From the NCBI GenBank assembly GCA_963698085.1, contig OY969122.1:1-64000 (forward strand): a DNA stretch of 64,000 nt, written 5' to 3'. Of the stretch, positions 23,831 to 33,197 are shown in pieces; the first letter of the stretch is position 1, and each line of letters opens with the position of its first letter. Below the pieces are notes generated by a model. It did no database searches and had not been told where the DNA came from. It was given only the letters and a program-made list of their open reading frames with translations. The DNA comes from VRUE01 sp963698085. GTDB taxonomy: Bacteria; Actinomycetota; Thermoleophilia; Solirubrobacterales; 70-9. The position numbers were made by a program, and so were the translations under genes.

Positions 23831-25429
23831 TTACGGGCCGGGGGTGCGTTCAACGGCGGCCTCGGCGGTGGCTGCCTCGGCCTCGCGGATTGCGGCGCCC
23901 TCGAGGGCGTTGGAGAGTGCCCGCACGTATGCCCTTGCCGAGGCCTCGAGGATGTCGGTGGCGACCCCTTGGCCGGTGGCGAGGCGTCCCGCGGCACGCA
24001 GCATCACGCTGACCTCGCCGAGTGCGTCCTCTCCCCCGGTCACCGCAGCGACCGTGTATTGCCGCAACTCGCACTCGGTGTCGGTGGCCTTCTGGATCGC
24101 GTGGAAGATCGCGTCGACCGGTCCATCGCCGCCGGACTCGCCAACCGACTCCTCGCCGGAGGGCAGGGTGACGGCGACTCGCGCCAATGGCTCGCGTCGC
24201 GAGCCCGCCTCGACCTCGAACCAGGCCAGCTCGTGCGCGTCGGCGCGCTCGCGCATCTCATCGGAGACGAGTGCCTCCAGGTCGAGCGCCGTGACCTGCT
24301 TCTTGCGGTCGGCGACCTCCTTGAAGCGCTTGAAGGCTGCGTTGAGGGCGTTGCCCTCGATCTTGAAGCCGAGCTGCTCCAGCGCGTCGCGCAAGGCGTG
24401 GCGGCCGGAGTGCTTTCCCAGCACGATCGAGTTCGACTCTAGGCCGACTTCGGTCGCGTCCATGATCTCGTAGGTGGTGCGCTCCTTCAGCACGCCGTCC
24501 TGGTGGATGCCGGACTCGTGAGCAAAGGCGTTGCGCCCTACCACCGCCTTGTTGGGCTGGATCGCGTAGCCGGTGAGACGGGAGACCATGCGGCTCGTGC
24601 GTGCCAGCTCGCGGCTGTTGAGCCCAGTGGTCAGACCGTGCACGTCCTCCCGGGTCTTGACCAGCATCACGATCTCCTCCAGCGAGCAATTCCCCGCTCG
24701 CTCGCCGATCCCATTGACCGCGCACTCGACCTGGCGAGCTCCGGCCAGGACACCGGCGTAGGAGTTGGCGACGGCCAGACCGAGGTCGTCGTGGCAGTGG
24801 ACCGAGGTCTCCACCTCGCGCAAGCCCGGCACCAGCTCGTAGAGACGGCGGAAGTAATCGGCGTACTCCTCGGGGGTCGTGTAGCCAACCGTGTCCGGGA
24901 TGTTGATCACGGTCGCTCCCTCGTCGACCGCGATCGCGCAGACCTCGGCGGTGAATTCGATGTCGGCGCGGGTCGCGTCCATCGGCGAGAACTCGACATC
25001 GTCGCAGTAGGAGCGAGCCAGAGCGACCGCCGCCCGTGCCTGTCCCTTGACGTCCTCGCGGTCGGTCTGCAGCTGGTGCTCAATGTGGATGTCGGAGGTC
25101 GATATGAAGGTGTGAATGCGCGGACTGTCGGCGTCGCGGATCGCCCCCCAGGCGGTGTCAATGTCGGCCTTGTGGGTGCGGGCCAGGCCGCAGATAGTCG
25201 GCCCCTCAACCTTGCGCGAGATCGCCTCGACCGCCTCGAAATCGCCGGGCGAGGTGATCGGGAAGCCGGCCTCGATCACGTCGACGCCGAGTCGCGCCAG
25301 CTGCTGGGCGATCTCGACCTTCTCGGCGGTGTTGAGCGAGATGCCGGGTGACTGCTCGCCATCGCGCAGAGTGGTGTCGAAGATGTGGACGCGGTTCGCG
25401 TCGGATTCAGTACTTGCGGCGCTGCTCAT
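23831..25429 (-). CDS. leuA: 2-isopropylmalate synthase
   Basis: First committed step of leucine synthesis, condensing 2-oxoisovalerate and acetyl-CoA. The 532-residue protein opens the TIM barrel with FDTTLRDGEQSPG (about 17-29), has SVHCHDDLGLAVAN (about 207-220) and NGIGERAGN, and ends in a LeuA dimer domain (about 395-510) for leucine feedback. The length fits the LeuA type 1 family, not the longer form of Mycobacterium. The ATG at 25429 has GGAGAAGGAGG upstream, which can pair with a Leu-codon run in the leader. It is separated from the XRE-leuCD genes by 168 nt with a hairpin. Confidence 0.96.
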   Translation of the reverse strand: MSSAASTESDANRVHIFDTTLRDGEQSPGISLNTAEKVEIAQQLARLGVDVIEAGFPITSPGDFEAVEAISRKVEGPTICGLARTHKADIDTAWGAIRDADSPRIHTFISTSDIHIEHQLQTDREDVKGQARAAVALARSYCDDVEFSPMDATRADIEFTAEVCAIAVDEGATVINIPDTVGYTTPEEYADYFRRLYELVPGLREVETSVHCHDDLGLAVANSYAGVLAGARQVECAVNGIGERAGNCSLEEIVMLVKTREDVHGLTTGLNSRELARTSRMVSRLTGYAIQPNKAVVGRNAFAHESGIHQDGVLKERTTYEIMDATEVGLESNSIVLGKHSGRHALRDALEQLGFKIEGNALNAAFKRFKEVADRKKQVTALDLEALVSDEMRERADAHELAWFEVEAGSRREPLARVAVTLPSGEESVGESGGDGPVDAIFHAIQKATDTECELRQYTVAAVTGGEDALGEVSVMLRAAGRLATGQGVATDILEASARAYVRALSNALEGAAIREAEAATAEAAVERTPGP

Positions 25430-25437
25430 GGGACTGC

Positions 25438-25525
25438 CTCCTTCTCCAGTTCTTCCGAATGACCTTGTCTCTCGCGGCTCACGCGCCGCCCAGCGCTATT
25501 CCCCCCGAAGGGGGAGGAGAAGGAG
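25438..25525 (-). promoter_or_regulatory. leuA leader RNA: Leu-codon run pairs with the leuA ribosome binding site
   Basis: On the minus strand CTCCTTCTCC (25525-25516), which lies inside the leader's Leu codons, is the exact complement of GGAGAAGGAG (25447-25438), the leuA Shine-Dalgarno region. Directly after the first arm stands a 6-bp hairpin with a UUCG tetraloop (25515-25500). So the pairing would enclose and stack on that hairpin and hide the leuA start. A ribosome stalled on Leu codons would free it. A conserved pseudoknot called the LEU element is known upstream of leuA in many actinobacteria; this may be its form here. Confidence 0.75.
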
Positions 25526-25555
25526 TAGCGACAGGGTGTCGAGCCGGTGCGTCAT
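25496..25555 (-). CDS. Leucine-rich leader peptide of leuA
   Basis: A 19-codon ORF, MTHRLDTLSLLLLLPLRGE, ending 66 nt before the leuA start. Eight of the 19 residues are Leu, five of them in a row, read by CTA, CTC, CTT, CTC, CTC, which includes CTA and CTT that are otherwise uncommon in this GC-rich sequence. This is the layout of a ribosome-mediated attenuation leader. A TANNNT hexamer (TAAGCT, 25571-25566) lies 10 nt before its ATG and may be the -10 box. There is no good ribosome binding site. Confidence 0.78.
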   Translation of the reverse strand: MTHRLDTLSLLLLLPLRGE

Positions 25556-25628
25556 TCGCCGTCCCAGCTTAGCGTAGGCTGCGCCGATCGCAAGGCTCGA
25601 TCGAACCACCATCCTGGCGCTATTCGCG

Positions 25629-26978
25629 ATGAGCATGAGCGTGCTCGTGATCGCCAATGACTTCTCGGCGATCAACGTCGCGATCCCAACGATGGAGAAG
25701 GATTTCTCCACCGGCGTCAACACGATCCAGTGGGTGGTCAATGCCTACGCGCTCACCTTTGGTGTGATGATCGTCACCGGCGGCCGGCTGGCCGACATGT
25801 TCGGGCGGCGGCGCGCCTTCTTCATCGGCACCGCGATCTTTGCCTCGATGTCGGCTCTTGGCGGCGCAGCGCAGTCCGAGGCCTGGCTGATCGCCACTCG
25901 GGTCGTGATGGGCATCGGCGGCGCGCTGATGTGGCCGGCGATCCTTGGCATGACCTTCGCCCTGCTGCCCGCCGAGAAGGCCGGACTGGCTGGCGGCATC
26001 ATCCTCGGCGCCGCCGGGCTCGGCAACGCGATCGGCCCCTTGATTGGCGGCGTCCTCACTGACGCGCTGAGCTGGCGCTGGATCTTCTTCCTCAACGTGC
26101 CGATCGCGGCCTTCGCGGTGCTGGTCACCTACTACCTGGTCAAGGTGAAGGAGCCGGAAGTCGAAGAGCAGCGAATCGACTATCCCGGCATCGCCACGAT
26201 CTCGGTTGGCTTGGTCTCGCTGCTGGTCGCGCTCGACCAGGTCGACGATTGGGGCTGGGGCGACCCGAAAACCATCGCGATGCTGGCGCTGGCCGCGGTG
26301 TTGATCGCGGCCTTCGTGCCGATCGAGCGCCGCGCCGGGATGAGCGCGCTGGTACCGCGGACGGTGATGCGCAACGAGAGCTTCCGCGCTTCTTGCGTGG
26401 CGATCACGTTGATGTCGGCGACCTTCTTCGCCGCCCTGCTCTACCTGCCCCAATTCATGCAGAAGCACCTCGGCTACTCGCCGCTGGAAGCGGGCGTTGG
26501 TGTGCTGCCCTTCCTCGCCACCTTTGCGCTGGTCTCCTTCATCGCCGGGCCGCTCTACAACCGGCTCGGGGCAAAGCCGCTCGCCGTGGTCGGCGCGGGC
26601 TGCATCACCGTCGCCCCGTTCCTCTTCTCGCAGGTCAACGATGGGTCTGCCTACGGCGCCCTGGTTCCGGGGATGTTCGTGCTCGGCATCGGAATCGGCA
26701 GCTTCTATCCGACCGCAACCACGGCCGGCGTCACCTCGGTCGACGAATCGCAGAGCAGCCTCGCCGGCGGCATCCTCTACATGTGCCAGATCGCCGGCGG
26801 AGCGATCGGCCTCGGCCTGACCACCACCGTCTTCTCCGCGCAGGACTCTTTCGTCGAAGGCATCCAGGCAGCCTTCCGGCTCGACGCGGGCCTCTCGCTG
26901 CTCGGCTTCCTGGTTGCCGTGTTCTTCGTCGGCGGAAGGCTGGTGGGCCGTCGCCCGCAGGAGGGGGCCGGGGTCTAG
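25629..26978 (+). CDS. MFS transporter, DHA2 (14-TM) drug:H+ antiporter type
   Basis: Integral membrane exporter of 449 residues with about 14 hydrophobic segments. The motif A loop is GRLADMFGRRRAFF (about 53-66), and motif C-like GAAGLGNAIGPLIGGVL (about 135-151) follows, which are DHA2 family marks. The partner substrate is unknown. The N-terminus is short: in-frame sequence back to a stop at 25575 (LARTTILALF-like) looks like part of TM1, but no ATG, GTG or TTG is found there, so ATG 25629 is used. Its 3' end overlaps the convergent RTX gene by 4 nt. It is divergent from leuA, with no evident link to it. Confidence 0.88.
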   Translation: MSMSVLVIANDFSAINVAIPTMEKDFSTGVNTIQWVVNAYALTFGVMIVTGGRLADMFGRRRAFFIGTAIFASMSALGGAAQSEAWLIATRVVMGIGGALMWPAILGMTFALLPAEKAGLAGGIILGAAGLGNAIGPLIGGVLTDALSWRWIFFLNVPIAAFAVLVTYYLVKVKEPEVEEQRIDYPGIATISVGLVSLLVALDQVDDWGWGDPKTIAMLALAAVLIAAFVPIERRAGMSALVPRTVMRNESFRASCVAITLMSATFFAALLYLPQFMQKHLGYSPLEAGVGVLPFLATFALVSFIAGPLYNRLGAKPLAVVGAGCITVAPFLFSQVNDGSAYGALVPGMFVLGIGIGSFYPTATTAGVTSVDESQSSLAGGILYMCQIAGGAIGLGLTTTVFSAQDSFVEGIQAAFRLDAGLSLLGFLVAVFFVGGRLVGRRPQEGAGV

Positions 26979-27550
26979 CCGGTCACCTGGCTGAGGCTGC
27001 GCACCTGATTTACCCCTGGACCCCCGGCGAGGGTGTCCCCGCCGGGGCCCCCACGCAGGACGTCCGCGCCGGGACCGCCGACCAGCACATCGGTCCCGGG
27101 GCCGCCGAAGAGGAGGTCGGTCCCACGCCAGCCCACCAGGCGATCGTCGCCGTTGCCGCCTACCAGCTTGTCCGGGCCGCCGCCGCCGATCAGGATGTCG
27201 TCCCCGGCGCCACCGCGCATCGTCACCGGCACCGTGACGTCCTTGGCGACGGTCACCCGGTCATCGCCACCGTCGGCGTTGACTTCGAAGCCAGCGATCG
27301 CGGGTGCCTCGCAGAGGAGCTCGTTGGGATTCTCCGGCGGGTGGGTGCAGACCGTGCCGCCGACCTCGAGCTGCACGACCGAATCGATCACGTATTCGCG
27401 CCCGTCGGGACTGAGCCAGACCTCGATCTTGTTGGCTTCCGCGCCGCCGGCCAGCAGGACCGTGTAGGTCTTCGGCGCGGCCTGGGCCCCCGCGGGCACC
27501 AGCATCCCCATCAGGGCAAGGGCAAACGAGATGAGTAGGAGCTTCTTCAT
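26975..27550 (-). CDS. Secreted protein with RTX-type calcium-binding repeats
   Basis: A 191-residue protein with a signal peptide (KKLLLISFALALMG..., cleavage after about AQAA-24), a non-repeat middle with a possible Cys68-Cys80 pair, then about eight GGxGxDxLxG-like nonapeptides from about 112 to 180 (such as GGAGDDILIG and GGNGDDRLVG). These fold as a calcium-filled beta roll. There is no enzyme domain and no type I secretion gene nearby; the Sec signal suggests ordinary export. Role unknown. Confidence 0.85.
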   Translation of the reverse strand: MKKLLLISFALALMGMLVPAGAQAAPKTYTVLLAGGAEANKIEVWLSPDGREYVIDSVVQLEVGGTVCTHPPENPNELLCEAPAIAGFEVNADGGDDRVTVAKDVTVPVTMRGGAGDDILIGGGGPDKLVGGNGDDRLVGWRGTDLLFGGPGTDVLVGGPGADVLRGGPGGDTLAGGPGVNQVRSLSQVTG

Positions 27551-27589
27551 TCGGCAAAGTCGTCCCCGCCACCGATCGGGTCGGAGCGT

Positions 27590-28624
27590 CTATGAAGGAA
27601 ACAGCACGACCTTCCCTACGTTGCGGCGCTCGGCAATGAATTTGTGCGCATCGCCCGCGCGCTCGAAGGGAAACGCCTCGGCGACGACCGGCTCTAGGCG
27701 GCCGGCCTCGAGGTCTGCCATCAGCGGCTCGACCACGCGGTCAAGGTTGCCCTCGGCGTCCCACCACTTGAGCATGTTGAGGCCGAAGACCCCCTTGTTC
27801 TCGTTGATCATCATCAGGCTCTTCCACCAAGGCATCGTCGCGGTGGGCATGGCCGCGAGGCTCTTCAGGGTCAGCGGGATGTCGCGCTTGCCTTCCTTGG
27901 AATTCTCCGAGAGCCCGTACATCACCAGCCGCCCACCTGGTCGCAGCAGCCGGTAGTCCTTGCGGAAGGAGCTCGGGCCGAGGGCGTCCATGATCAGGTC
28001 GACCCCTTCGCCGTTGGTTATCCGCATCGTCTCCGCCTCGAAGTCTTGAGAGTGGTAGTCGATCGGATGGGTGACGCCCTGGGCCTTGATCGCCTCGTGC
28101 TTCGAAGCGGAAGCGGTGCCGAAGATCTCCGCGCCGGCGTTGCGGGCGATCTGGGTGGCAGAGATTCCGACGCCCCCCGCCGCGGCGTGGATCAGAACGC
28201 GATCGCCTTCTCGCAGACTGCCCATCACGATCAGCGCCGCGTAGGCGGTGCCGTAATTGACCGGGAAGGCAGCACCCTGCTCGAAGCTGAGCTGCGCGGG
28301 CAAAGGCAACGCTTGATTGGCCGGAACAGTGATCAGTTCCGCCTGGCCACCAAAGCGAGTGCCGGCGACGACCCGGTCGCCGGTCTTGTGCTCGGTCACA
28401 CCCTCTCCCACAGACTCGATCTCACCGGCGACCTCGTAGCCGAGCACGCAGGGCGGCTTCGGTGCATCTGGGTAGAGGCCGACGCGGGCCAGCGTGTCAG
28501 CAAAGTTGATCCCCGCCGCCTTGACGGCGATCCTCACTTCGCCGGGTCCCACCGGAGGGTCCGGTCGCTCCTGCACCCGGAGCACGTCGTAGCCCCCCGT
28601 CCCGGTTAGCACCACGGCCTTCAT
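27590..28624 (-). CDS. MDR-family NADPH:quinone oxidoreductase (VAT-1/zeta-crystallin-like)
   Basis: Zinc-free medium-chain reductase of 344 residues. It has a GroES-like domain (AAGINFADTLARVGLYP, about 36-52) and a Rossmann fold with HAAAGGVGISATQIA (about 149-163). The loop KSLMMINENKGVFGLNML near 270 is like that of VAT-1 proteins. Zinc-binding cysteines are missing. TAGGCT (28636-28631) lies 6 nt before the ATG with no ribosome binding site, suggesting a leaderless mRNA. Substrate unknown. Confidence 0.88.
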   Translation of the reverse strand: MKAVVLTGTGGYDVLRVQERPDPPVGPGEVRIAVKAAGINFADTLARVGLYPDAPKPPCVLGYEVAGEIESVGEGVTEHKTGDRVVAGTRFGGQAELITVPANQALPLPAQLSFEQGAAFPVNYGTAYAALIVMGSLREGDRVLIHAAAGGVGISATQIARNAGAEIFGTASASKHEAIKAQGVTHPIDYHSQDFEAETMRITNGEGVDLIMDALGPSSFRKDYRLLRPGGRLVMYGLSENSKEGKRDIPLTLKSLAAMPTATMPWWKSLMMINENKGVFGLNMLKWWDAEGNLDRVVEPLMADLEAGRLEPVVAEAFPFERAGDAHKFIAERRNVGKVVLFPS

Positions 28625-28643
28625 GCGTTGAGCCTACTGTCCG

Positions 28644-30230
28644 CTACCCGTCTAGATCGACGGAGCGGCCGATCGAGAAGCCATCGAGCTCGAGGATCTT
28701 GCCGATCGTCTCCGCGCGTACTGGAGCGTCGGTGGTCAATGCCATCACCGCTCGCTCCTCTCCCGCAGCGGCGCCGACCGCGGCCGAGATGATGTTGACC
28801 CCCTCCTCGCCGAACACCGAGCCAACGCGGCCGATCATTCCGGGGCGATCGGCGTAGCGAAAGACGGCGAGGTGATCCGCGAAGGGCAGGTAGAAACTCT
28901 CACCCCAGACCGAGACCAGGTAGGGCTCGTTGCGTGGCCCAACACCGGTACCGGCGACCTCGACCGCGTCCTCGCCGCTGCCCAGTCGCACCGTGACCAG
29001 CTCGGTGAAGTCCTCCGACGCGGTCTCCTTGGTCTCGACCAGATCGATCCCGCGCTCCTCCGCCATCTGTGGCGCGTTGACCAAGTTGACCGGCTCCTCG
29101 GTGTGGCCGGAGAGGATGCCGACCAGGACGGCGATCCCCAAGAGTCGCGTGTCGTGGGCGGCGATGCGGCCGCGGAACTCCACTGTGACGCCGTCGACAG
29201 CGCCCTCCCCCAGTCCCTGCGCGAGACGGCCGAGCTTTTCGCAGAGCGGCACGAACGGGGCCAGGGCTTCCATCTCCTCGGGCCGGACCGCGGCGATGTT
29301 GACCGCGTTGGTGACGACGCCACCACTGAGTGCGGCGATCACCTGTTCCGCCGTCACCACGCCGGCCCGGTCCTGCGCCTCGGCGGTCGAGGCGCCCAGG
29401 TGCGGGGTGACGACGACGTCGTCGCGGCCAAATAGCGGGTGCTCGGTGAAGGGCTCCGCGGGGAAGACGTCGAGCGCGGCGCCAGCGAGCTTGCCCGACT
29501 CCAGTCCGGCCAGCACGGCATCGAGGTCTACGAGCTCGCCGCGGGCGCAGTTGACCACCCTGGCGCCCTCTTTCATCGTCGCGATCGCGCCGGAGTCGAT
29601 CAGCCCGATCGTCTCGGGCGTCTTCGGCACATGCAGGGTGACGATGTCGGCTCGGCCGAACAGGTCGTCGAGCTCGTCCGTGCCCTCGACGCCGAGCTCG
29701 CGGAAGCGCTCCGCCGAGACGAACTTGTCGAAGGCGACGACGTTCATGTCGAAGCCCTGTGCGCGCTTGGCGACGAGCTGGCCGATGCGCCCGAAGCCGA
29801 CCACGCCGAGCGTCTTGCCGTAAAGCTCGGCGCCCTTGAACTTCGGTCGCTCCCAGGCGCCGCCGATCAGCGAGCCGTGGGCCCGCGGCACGTTGCGGCA
29901 GAGGGCGAGCATCAGCGCCAGCGTGTGCTCGGCCGCCGCCACCGAGTTCGATTCCGGCGCATTGGCGACGACGATCCCGCGCCGCGTCGCCGCTGGGATG
30001 TCGACGTTGTCGACGCCGGTGCCGGCGCGGCCGATCACCTTCAAGCGCTCGGCCCGCGCAATCAGCTCGGGGGTCACCTGGGTCGCGGAGCGGACCAGGA
30101 TCGCGTCGTAGGCACCGATCGCCTCGCGCAGCTCCTCGTCGCTCATCTCCAGGCCGAGGTCGACGTCGAAGCTCTCGCGCAGCAGCTCGACGCCGGAGTC
30201 GGCGATCTTCTCCTTGACCAGGACCTTCAC
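28644..30230 (-). CDS. serA: D-3-phosphoglycerate dehydrogenase
   Basis: First step of serine synthesis, oxidising 3-phosphoglycerate with NAD. The 528-residue protein has the long form: a catalytic and NAD domain (GFGRIGQLVAKRAQG about 149-163; Arg in NCARGELVD about 233; His in PHLGASTAEAQ about 285), then an ASB domain and a C-terminal ACT domain (about 455-528) for serine feedback. The GTG start overlaps the serC stop (GTGA), so the two are coupled. A far longer in-frame extension upstream is antisense-like to serC and rejected. Confidence 0.96.
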   Translation of the reverse strand: MKVLVKEKIADSGVELLRESFDVDLGLEMSDEELREAIGAYDAILVRSATQVTPELIARAERLKVIGRAGTGVDNVDIPAATRRGIVVANAPESNSVAAAEHTLALMLALCRNVPRAHGSLIGGAWERPKFKGAELYGKTLGVVGFGRIGQLVAKRAQGFDMNVVAFDKFVSAERFRELGVEGTDELDDLFGRADIVTLHVPKTPETIGLIDSGAIATMKEGARVVNCARGELVDLDAVLAGLESGKLAGAALDVFPAEPFTEHPLFGRDDVVVTPHLGASTAEAQDRAGVVTAEQVIAALSGGVVTNAVNIAAVRPEEMEALAPFVPLCEKLGRLAQGLGEGAVDGVTVEFRGRIAAHDTRLLGIAVLVGILSGHTEEPVNLVNAPQMAEERGIDLVETKETASEDFTELVTVRLGSGEDAVEVAGTGVGPRNEPYLVSVWGESFYLPFADHLAVFRYADRPGMIGRVGSVFGEEGVNIISAAVGAAAGEERAVMALTTDAPVRAETIGKILELDGFSIGRSVDLDG

Positions 30231-31366
30231 CGCGTCACCTCGGCCGCGTTCTCGATCACCCAGTCGATGCAGGCCGTGAGCGCCTCGACGTCGGCTGGCT
30301 CGACCGCCGGGAACATGCCGACGCGGAGCTGGTTGCGGCCCAGCTTGCGGTAGGGCTCGACGTCGACGATGCCGTTGGCGCGCAGCGTCGCCGCCAGCGC
30401 CGCAGCGTCGACCGAGTCGGCGAAGTCGATCGTGCCGACGACGAGCGAGCGCTTCGCCGGATCGGCGACGAACGGCGTGGTGAAACCGGATGCCTCGGCC
30501 CAGCCGTAGAGATGGCCCGAGGAGGCGCCGGTGCGTTGTACGCACCAATCAAGGCCGCCACCCGAGAGCATCCACTCGACTTGGTCGGCCAGCAGCAGCA
30601 GAGTCGCCAGTGCGGGCGTGTTGTAGGTCTGGTTCTTGCGCGAGTTCTCGAGCGCGGTCTGCAGCGAGAGAAAAGCGGGCTGCCAACGCTCGCCGGTTCC
30701 GTCGAGCTGCTCGATGCGCGCGATCGCAGCCGGGCTCAGCGCCGCGAGCCAGAGCCCGCCGTCGGCGCCAAAGGCCTTCTGGGGCGCGAAGTAATAGGCG
30801 TCCGCCTGGGATGCGTCGAGCGGCAGGCCGCCAGCCCCCGAGGTCGCGTCGACCAGCACGAGCGCATCCCCGGCGCCCTCCGGGCGGCGCACGTCGACCA
30901 TCACCCCGGTTGAGGTCTCGTTGTGCGCCCAAGCGATCACATCGGCGTCGGGGTCGGCAACTGGATCGGGCGCGTCGCCGGGCTCTGTCGTGACGACGAT
31001 CGGGTCCTGAAGAAACGGCGCGCCGGCCGTGACCTTGGCGAACTTCTGCGAGAACTCGCCGTAGGCGAGGTGAAGGGCGCGATCCTCGACCAGCCAGGCC
31101 GCGGCGGCATCCCAGAAGGCCGTCGTGCCGCCGTTGCCGAGGATGACCTCGTAGCTGTCGGGGAGCCCGAGCAGCTCGCCAAGGCCATCGCGGACGCGGC
31201 CGACCAAGTCGCGCACCGGAGCCTGGCGGTGCGAGGTTCCGATCAGATCGGCCCGCTCGGCCAGCGCCGCCAGGGCCTCCGAGCGGACCTTCGAGGGCCC
31301 GCAGCCGAAGCGGCCGTCGGCCGGCTTGAGCTCGGCGGGGATCTGCACTGAGGTGGAGGTAGCCAT
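30227..31366 (-). CDS. serC: Phosphoserine aminotransferase
   Basis: Makes phosphoserine from 3-phosphohydroxypyruvate and glutamate. The 379-residue protein resembles the actinobacterial/archaeal SerC branch. Visible are FGCGPSKVR (20-28), GNGGTTAFWDAA (about 78-89), VDATSGAGG (172-180) and PLP lysine K197 in YFAPQKAFG. It is the first gene of serC-serA. TAACCT (31382-31377) lies 10 nt before the start as a possible -10. serB is not in the window. Confidence 0.95.
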   Translation of the reverse strand: MATSTSVQIPAELKPADGRFGCGPSKVRSEALAALAERADLIGTSHRQAPVRDLVGRVRDGLGELLGLPDSYEVILGNGGTTAFWDAAAAWLVEDRALHLAYGEFSQKFAKVTAGAPFLQDPIVVTTEPGDAPDPVADPDADVIAWAHNETSTGVMVDVRRPEGAGDALVLVDATSGAGGLPLDASQADAYYFAPQKAFGADGGLWLAALSPAAIARIEQLDGTGERWQPAFLSLQTALENSRKNQTYNTPALATLLLLADQVEWMLSGGGLDWCVQRTGASSGHLYGWAEASGFTTPFVADPAKRSLVVGTIDFADSVDAAALAATLRANGIVDVEPYRKLGRNQLRVGMFPAVEPADVEALTACIDWVIENAAEVTR

Positions 31367-31443
31367 CGGGCGGCCAAGGTTATTGACCCGCGCGGGTGGA
31401 GCTTGGCGACGCCCGCCGGAGCCAGTCGCGTACGATGCCGCCG

Positions 31444-31878
31444 ATGTCGGAGACCAACGAGCAAGGAGTAACGAAAGGCGACGGCTACGCGGTCGCCAAC
31501 CTCAGCAACCTCGGCGAGGGCTACGGTTTCCGCAAGATTCGCAAGGGGCTCGGGGTCAATGCCTTCGGCGCCAACGCGATCGTCATCCCGCCTTCCTATG
31601 AGACCGGTCGCCATCTGCACGAGAAGCAGGAGGAGCTCTACTTCCTGCACAGCGGCCGCATCGCGATCGAGTTCGGCGATGGCTCCAGCCACGAGCTCGA
31701 GCCCGGCGGTCTCGCCTGGGTCGACGCGCCGACCGTGCGCAAGATTCGCAACCTGAGCGATTCCGAGGATGCGGTCTACGTCGTCGTCGGCGGCAAGGAC
31801 GGCTACGTTGGTCGCGACGGCAAGCTGCCCCCGGGCGAGGAGTCCCGCTTCGGCGGCGACGGTCCCCCGGGGGCGTAG
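31444..31878 (+). CDS. Single-domain cupin protein
   Basis: A 144-residue beta-barrel protein. The metal-binding motif 1 is visible in GRHLHEKQEELYFLHSG (about 55-71, His and Glu ligands), and motif 2 in LAWVDAPTVRKIRN is degenerate, having lost the usual His. TACGAT (31431-31436) stands 7 nt before this ATG, so I prefer it to the in-frame ATG at 31435, which would overlap the -10. Function unknown; it may be a small-molecule isomerase or a sensor. Confidence 0.85.
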   Translation: MSETNEQGVTKGDGYAVANLSNLGEGYGFRKIRKGLGVNAFGANAIVIPPSYETGRHLHEKQEELYFLHSGRIAIEFGDGSSHELEPGGLAWVDAPTVRKIRNLSDSEDAVYVVVGGKDGYVGRDGKLPPGEESRFGGDGPPGA

Positions 31879-32181
31879 CGGTCAAGAGAAGCCACAGCTC
31901 CTCACCCAAGGAGCGCGAGCTTCCGCGACAAAGCGGGGCACCTCTGAAGCTCAAAGCTGGAAGAGCGCGGACCTTTTACGAAAAGTTTGGGTACGGGTCC
32001 TCAGCGTAGATCTGAGGTGCTCGTGAGCCGGGGGCGGGGTCGCTCTCCCGGAATGTCGCGAAGCGGCGATATGCAATCTGTTTTCTGCGCGGCGGAGCCG
32101 CGCACCAACTCAGTCGCTAAGCGCGAAGCGCGTGCGACATCAATTCCCGGAGAGGCATACCGCCTTCCGACCCATTGGCCC
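31879..32181. other. Intergenic region without a gene
   Basis: About 300 nt between the convergent cupin and ilvC genes. It contains a perfect 7-bp GC-rich hairpin at 32087-32103 (GCGCGGC-GGA-GCCGCGC) and a CTTTT-ACG-AAAAG palindrome near 31973-31985. The first may be a bidirectional end signal, but it lacks a T-run on the required side. Short ORFs here have no recognisable product. Confidence 0.5.
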
Positions 32182-33186
<1,005 letters not shown>

Positions 33187-33197
33187 GAGCGGTGAGG

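Noticed and set aside
32087..32103. Rho-independent terminator for ilvC or the cupin gene
   Set aside because: The hairpin is strong, but the T-run lies on its 5' side for the plus strand, and minus shows A-rich sequence after it.
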